Shown piece by piece: positions 5,189-6,039 of a DNA stretch of 6,039 nt (positions are counted from its first letter, which is position 1; every line of letters starts with the position of its first letter). Position numbers and translations under genes: made by a program. The notes beneath the pieces were generated by a model. That model ran no database searches. It was not told the DNA's origin and was given only the letters and a program-made list of their open reading frames with translations. The DNA is from CAYGWP01 sp964353455. GTDB taxonomy: Bacteria > Planctomycetota > Phycisphaerae > FEN-1346. The stretch lies in assembly GCA_964353455.1 (NCBI GenBank), contig CAYGWP010000240.1, positions 1 to 6,039 of the forward strand, in the 5' to 3' direction.

Positions 5189-6039
5189 CAGGGTGGAAGG
5201 ACTTTGCTGCCTTGACCACGATCTGCGAGCGTGGCTGCAACGTGGCGTCCGACACTGCTGTCTGAAAGGCCTGCGCGTGGTGCCGCAGGCGGAGCCTCCG
5301 CGGCTTGACCATGTCAAGGACGCTGACGCCCTCGCTGCCGTCAGGCGCGTCGCCACTCTCTCGCGGAAGTCCTTCGGCCCTGAGGCCCTGCCACCAACCC
5401 TTGAGGATCGTGGAGAAGTCGGAATTGGCGCCGCCCGCATCATCGCCGAGCGCTGTTGAAGAGATACCGGTGCGGCCGGAGCGTGCCCCGGCGGCCGCGC
5501 TCAGCGCCTGTCGGCGAGACACGCCAGGACTGCCGTATTGGTCCTCCGGCGATTGCGTTCCTGCCAATGGAAGTCCCCCGACGCTGCCCAGCGGGTCGCC
5601 GTAGAGGCGGCCGTTGTTGTAGGCCCCGCCTATGATGCCTGCTTCATCATCGTACACCCAGCCGTCGAACCCGAAAATATCGCCAGTCCAGTACTGGGCG
5701 CCGGTAGGCCCGCCTGTTGTGTAGTTCCCGCTCATGATGCCCACATCATCGTCGTACACCTTGCCGTCCAGGTCAATGTCGCCGAGGTAGGTGAACCTCA
5801 CCAGGATGCTCGTCCAGTCCACCTCGACGCCGCCGAACGTAGGGCCGCGCGTGCCGCCATCGCCGTACCACAACTCGCCCGTATCCATCAGCAGCCGGCC
5901 CTGGTCAACAAACCCGATGGTGTAGAGGCCGGGGTTGTCACGCGCCGCAGTGCTGGTGATGCCCGGGCCGTACCACTGGACGTCCGGGTCAAGCCAGCCG
6001 GCCTGGATCCAGCCCTTGATCTGCTCCAGCGGGCTGGAG
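5175..6039 (-). CDS. Large secreted protein with dockerin-like repeats, C-terminal part (5'-truncated)
   Basis: The minus-strand frame is open from the window edge to TGA at 5177-5175, giving 287 visible residues. The ATG at 5888 is internal, because family-like sequence continues upstream of it. Visible parts: a segment with IKGWIQAGW (7-15), WYGPGITSTAA (22-32) and LYTIGF (38-43), which in planctomycete secreted proteins typically precedes dockerin-like repeats; then VRFTYLGDIDLDG leading to repeat 1 (loop from Asp87) and repeat 2 (around 120-143), which resemble calcium-binding dockerin type I loops; then about 144 residues rich in Gly, Ser, Ala and, near the end, Arg/Lys/His. No PEP-CTERM, LPxTG or terminal transmembrane helix is visible. 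Such proteins are usually large exported or surface proteins whose N-terminal domains define the function; that part is off-window. The gene converges on the propeller gene and is probably regulated separately. Frameshift or loss of the original stop could explain the odd tail. Confidence 0.75.
   Translation of the reverse strand, partial: SSPLEQIKGWIQAGWLDPDVQWYGPGITSTAARDNPGLYTIGFVDQGRLLMDTGELWYGDGGTRGPTFGGVEVDWTSILVRFTYLGDIDLDGKVYDDDVGIMSGNYTTGGPTGAQYWTGDIFGFDGWVYDDEAGIIGGAYNNGRLYGDPLGSVGGLPLAGTQSPEDQYGSPGVSRRQALSAAAGARSGRTGISSTALGDDAGGANSDFSTILKGWWQGLRAEGLPRESGDAPDGSEGVSVLDMVKPRRLRLRHHAQAFQTAVSDATLQPRSQIVVKAAKSFHPATCP
5282..5304. repeat. Imperfect GC-rich hairpin inside the tail of the minus-strand gene
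   Basis: GCCGC (5282-5286) pairs with GCGGC (5300-5304), and AGG (5287-5289) with CCT (5295-5297), leaving a two-base bulge and a CGGAG loop. It lies about 95 bp past the stop of the plus-strand propeller gene, so it could influence transcript ends there, but no T-tract follows. It may also be a chance palindrome in GC-rich coding DNA. Confidence 0.3.
5610..5789 (-). other. Two dockerin-like repeats within the minus-strand gene
   Basis: Repeat 1 reads GDIDLDGKVYDDDVGIMSG and repeat 2 reads GDIFGFDGWVYDDEAGIIGG, 34 residues apart in register (the DNA repeats at 5632 and 5734, 102 bp apart). Repeat 1 has Asp at loop positions 1, 3, 5 and 12, as in calcium-binding dockerin/EF-hand-like loops. 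Repeat 2 carries one extra residue before DG, so its loop positions 1 and 3 are Ile and Gly; its calcium binding is probably weakened. In planctomycetes these modules are common at the C-terminus of secreted proteins without true cellulosomes. Confidence 0.75.

Overview
The window is GC-rich and looks like a chromosomal segment from a planctomycete-like bacterium, possibly of the Phycisphaerae. The clues are a short neutral-ceramidase-like protein, a Tat-signal enzyme, a Gfo/Idh/MocA-like protein of the 'putative oxidoreductase C-terminal' type, and a secreted protein with the WxGPGI...dockerin-like module common in that phylum. The lineage is inferred from protein style; no rRNA or other marker gene is present.

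Layout: (1) positions 2-829 (+) hold the C-terminal part of a neutral/alkaline ceramidase-family protein that begins before the window. (2) Positions 830-1033 are a non-coding gap rich in structure: two 19/21-identical direct repeats 92 bp apart, each followed by a GC-rich hairpin, plus a 10-bp palindrome and a strong Shine-Dalgarno. (3) Positions 1034-5188 (+) hold a compact three-gene run: a DegT/DnrJ/EryC1/StrS aminotransferase with a Tat signal, a Gfo/Idh/MocA-like oxidoreductase with a Sec-type signal, and a signal-peptide protein with about seven beta-propeller blades. Spacing is 11 bp or a 1-bp overlap, then 16 bp, so one transcript is likely. (4) Positions 5175-6039 (-) hold the C-terminal part of a large secreted protein with two dockerin-like repeats, converging on the propeller gene with a 14-bp tail-to-tail overlap.

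How the genes may work together (inference): a Gfo/Idh dehydrogenase next to a DegT aminotransferase is the classical pair for making an amino sugar or aminocyclitol, by oxidising a hydroxyl to a ketone and then transaminating it. Unusually, all three products of this run appear to carry export signals, which would place the chemistry, or a repurposed version of it, in the periplasm or at the cell surface with the propeller as a possible binding or lyase-like partner. The oxidoreductase lacks a recognisable GxGxxG dinucleotide loop where one would be expected, so it may not be an ordinary NAD(P) dehydrogenase. No tRNA, rRNA, CRISPR array, transposase or phage gene was seen.
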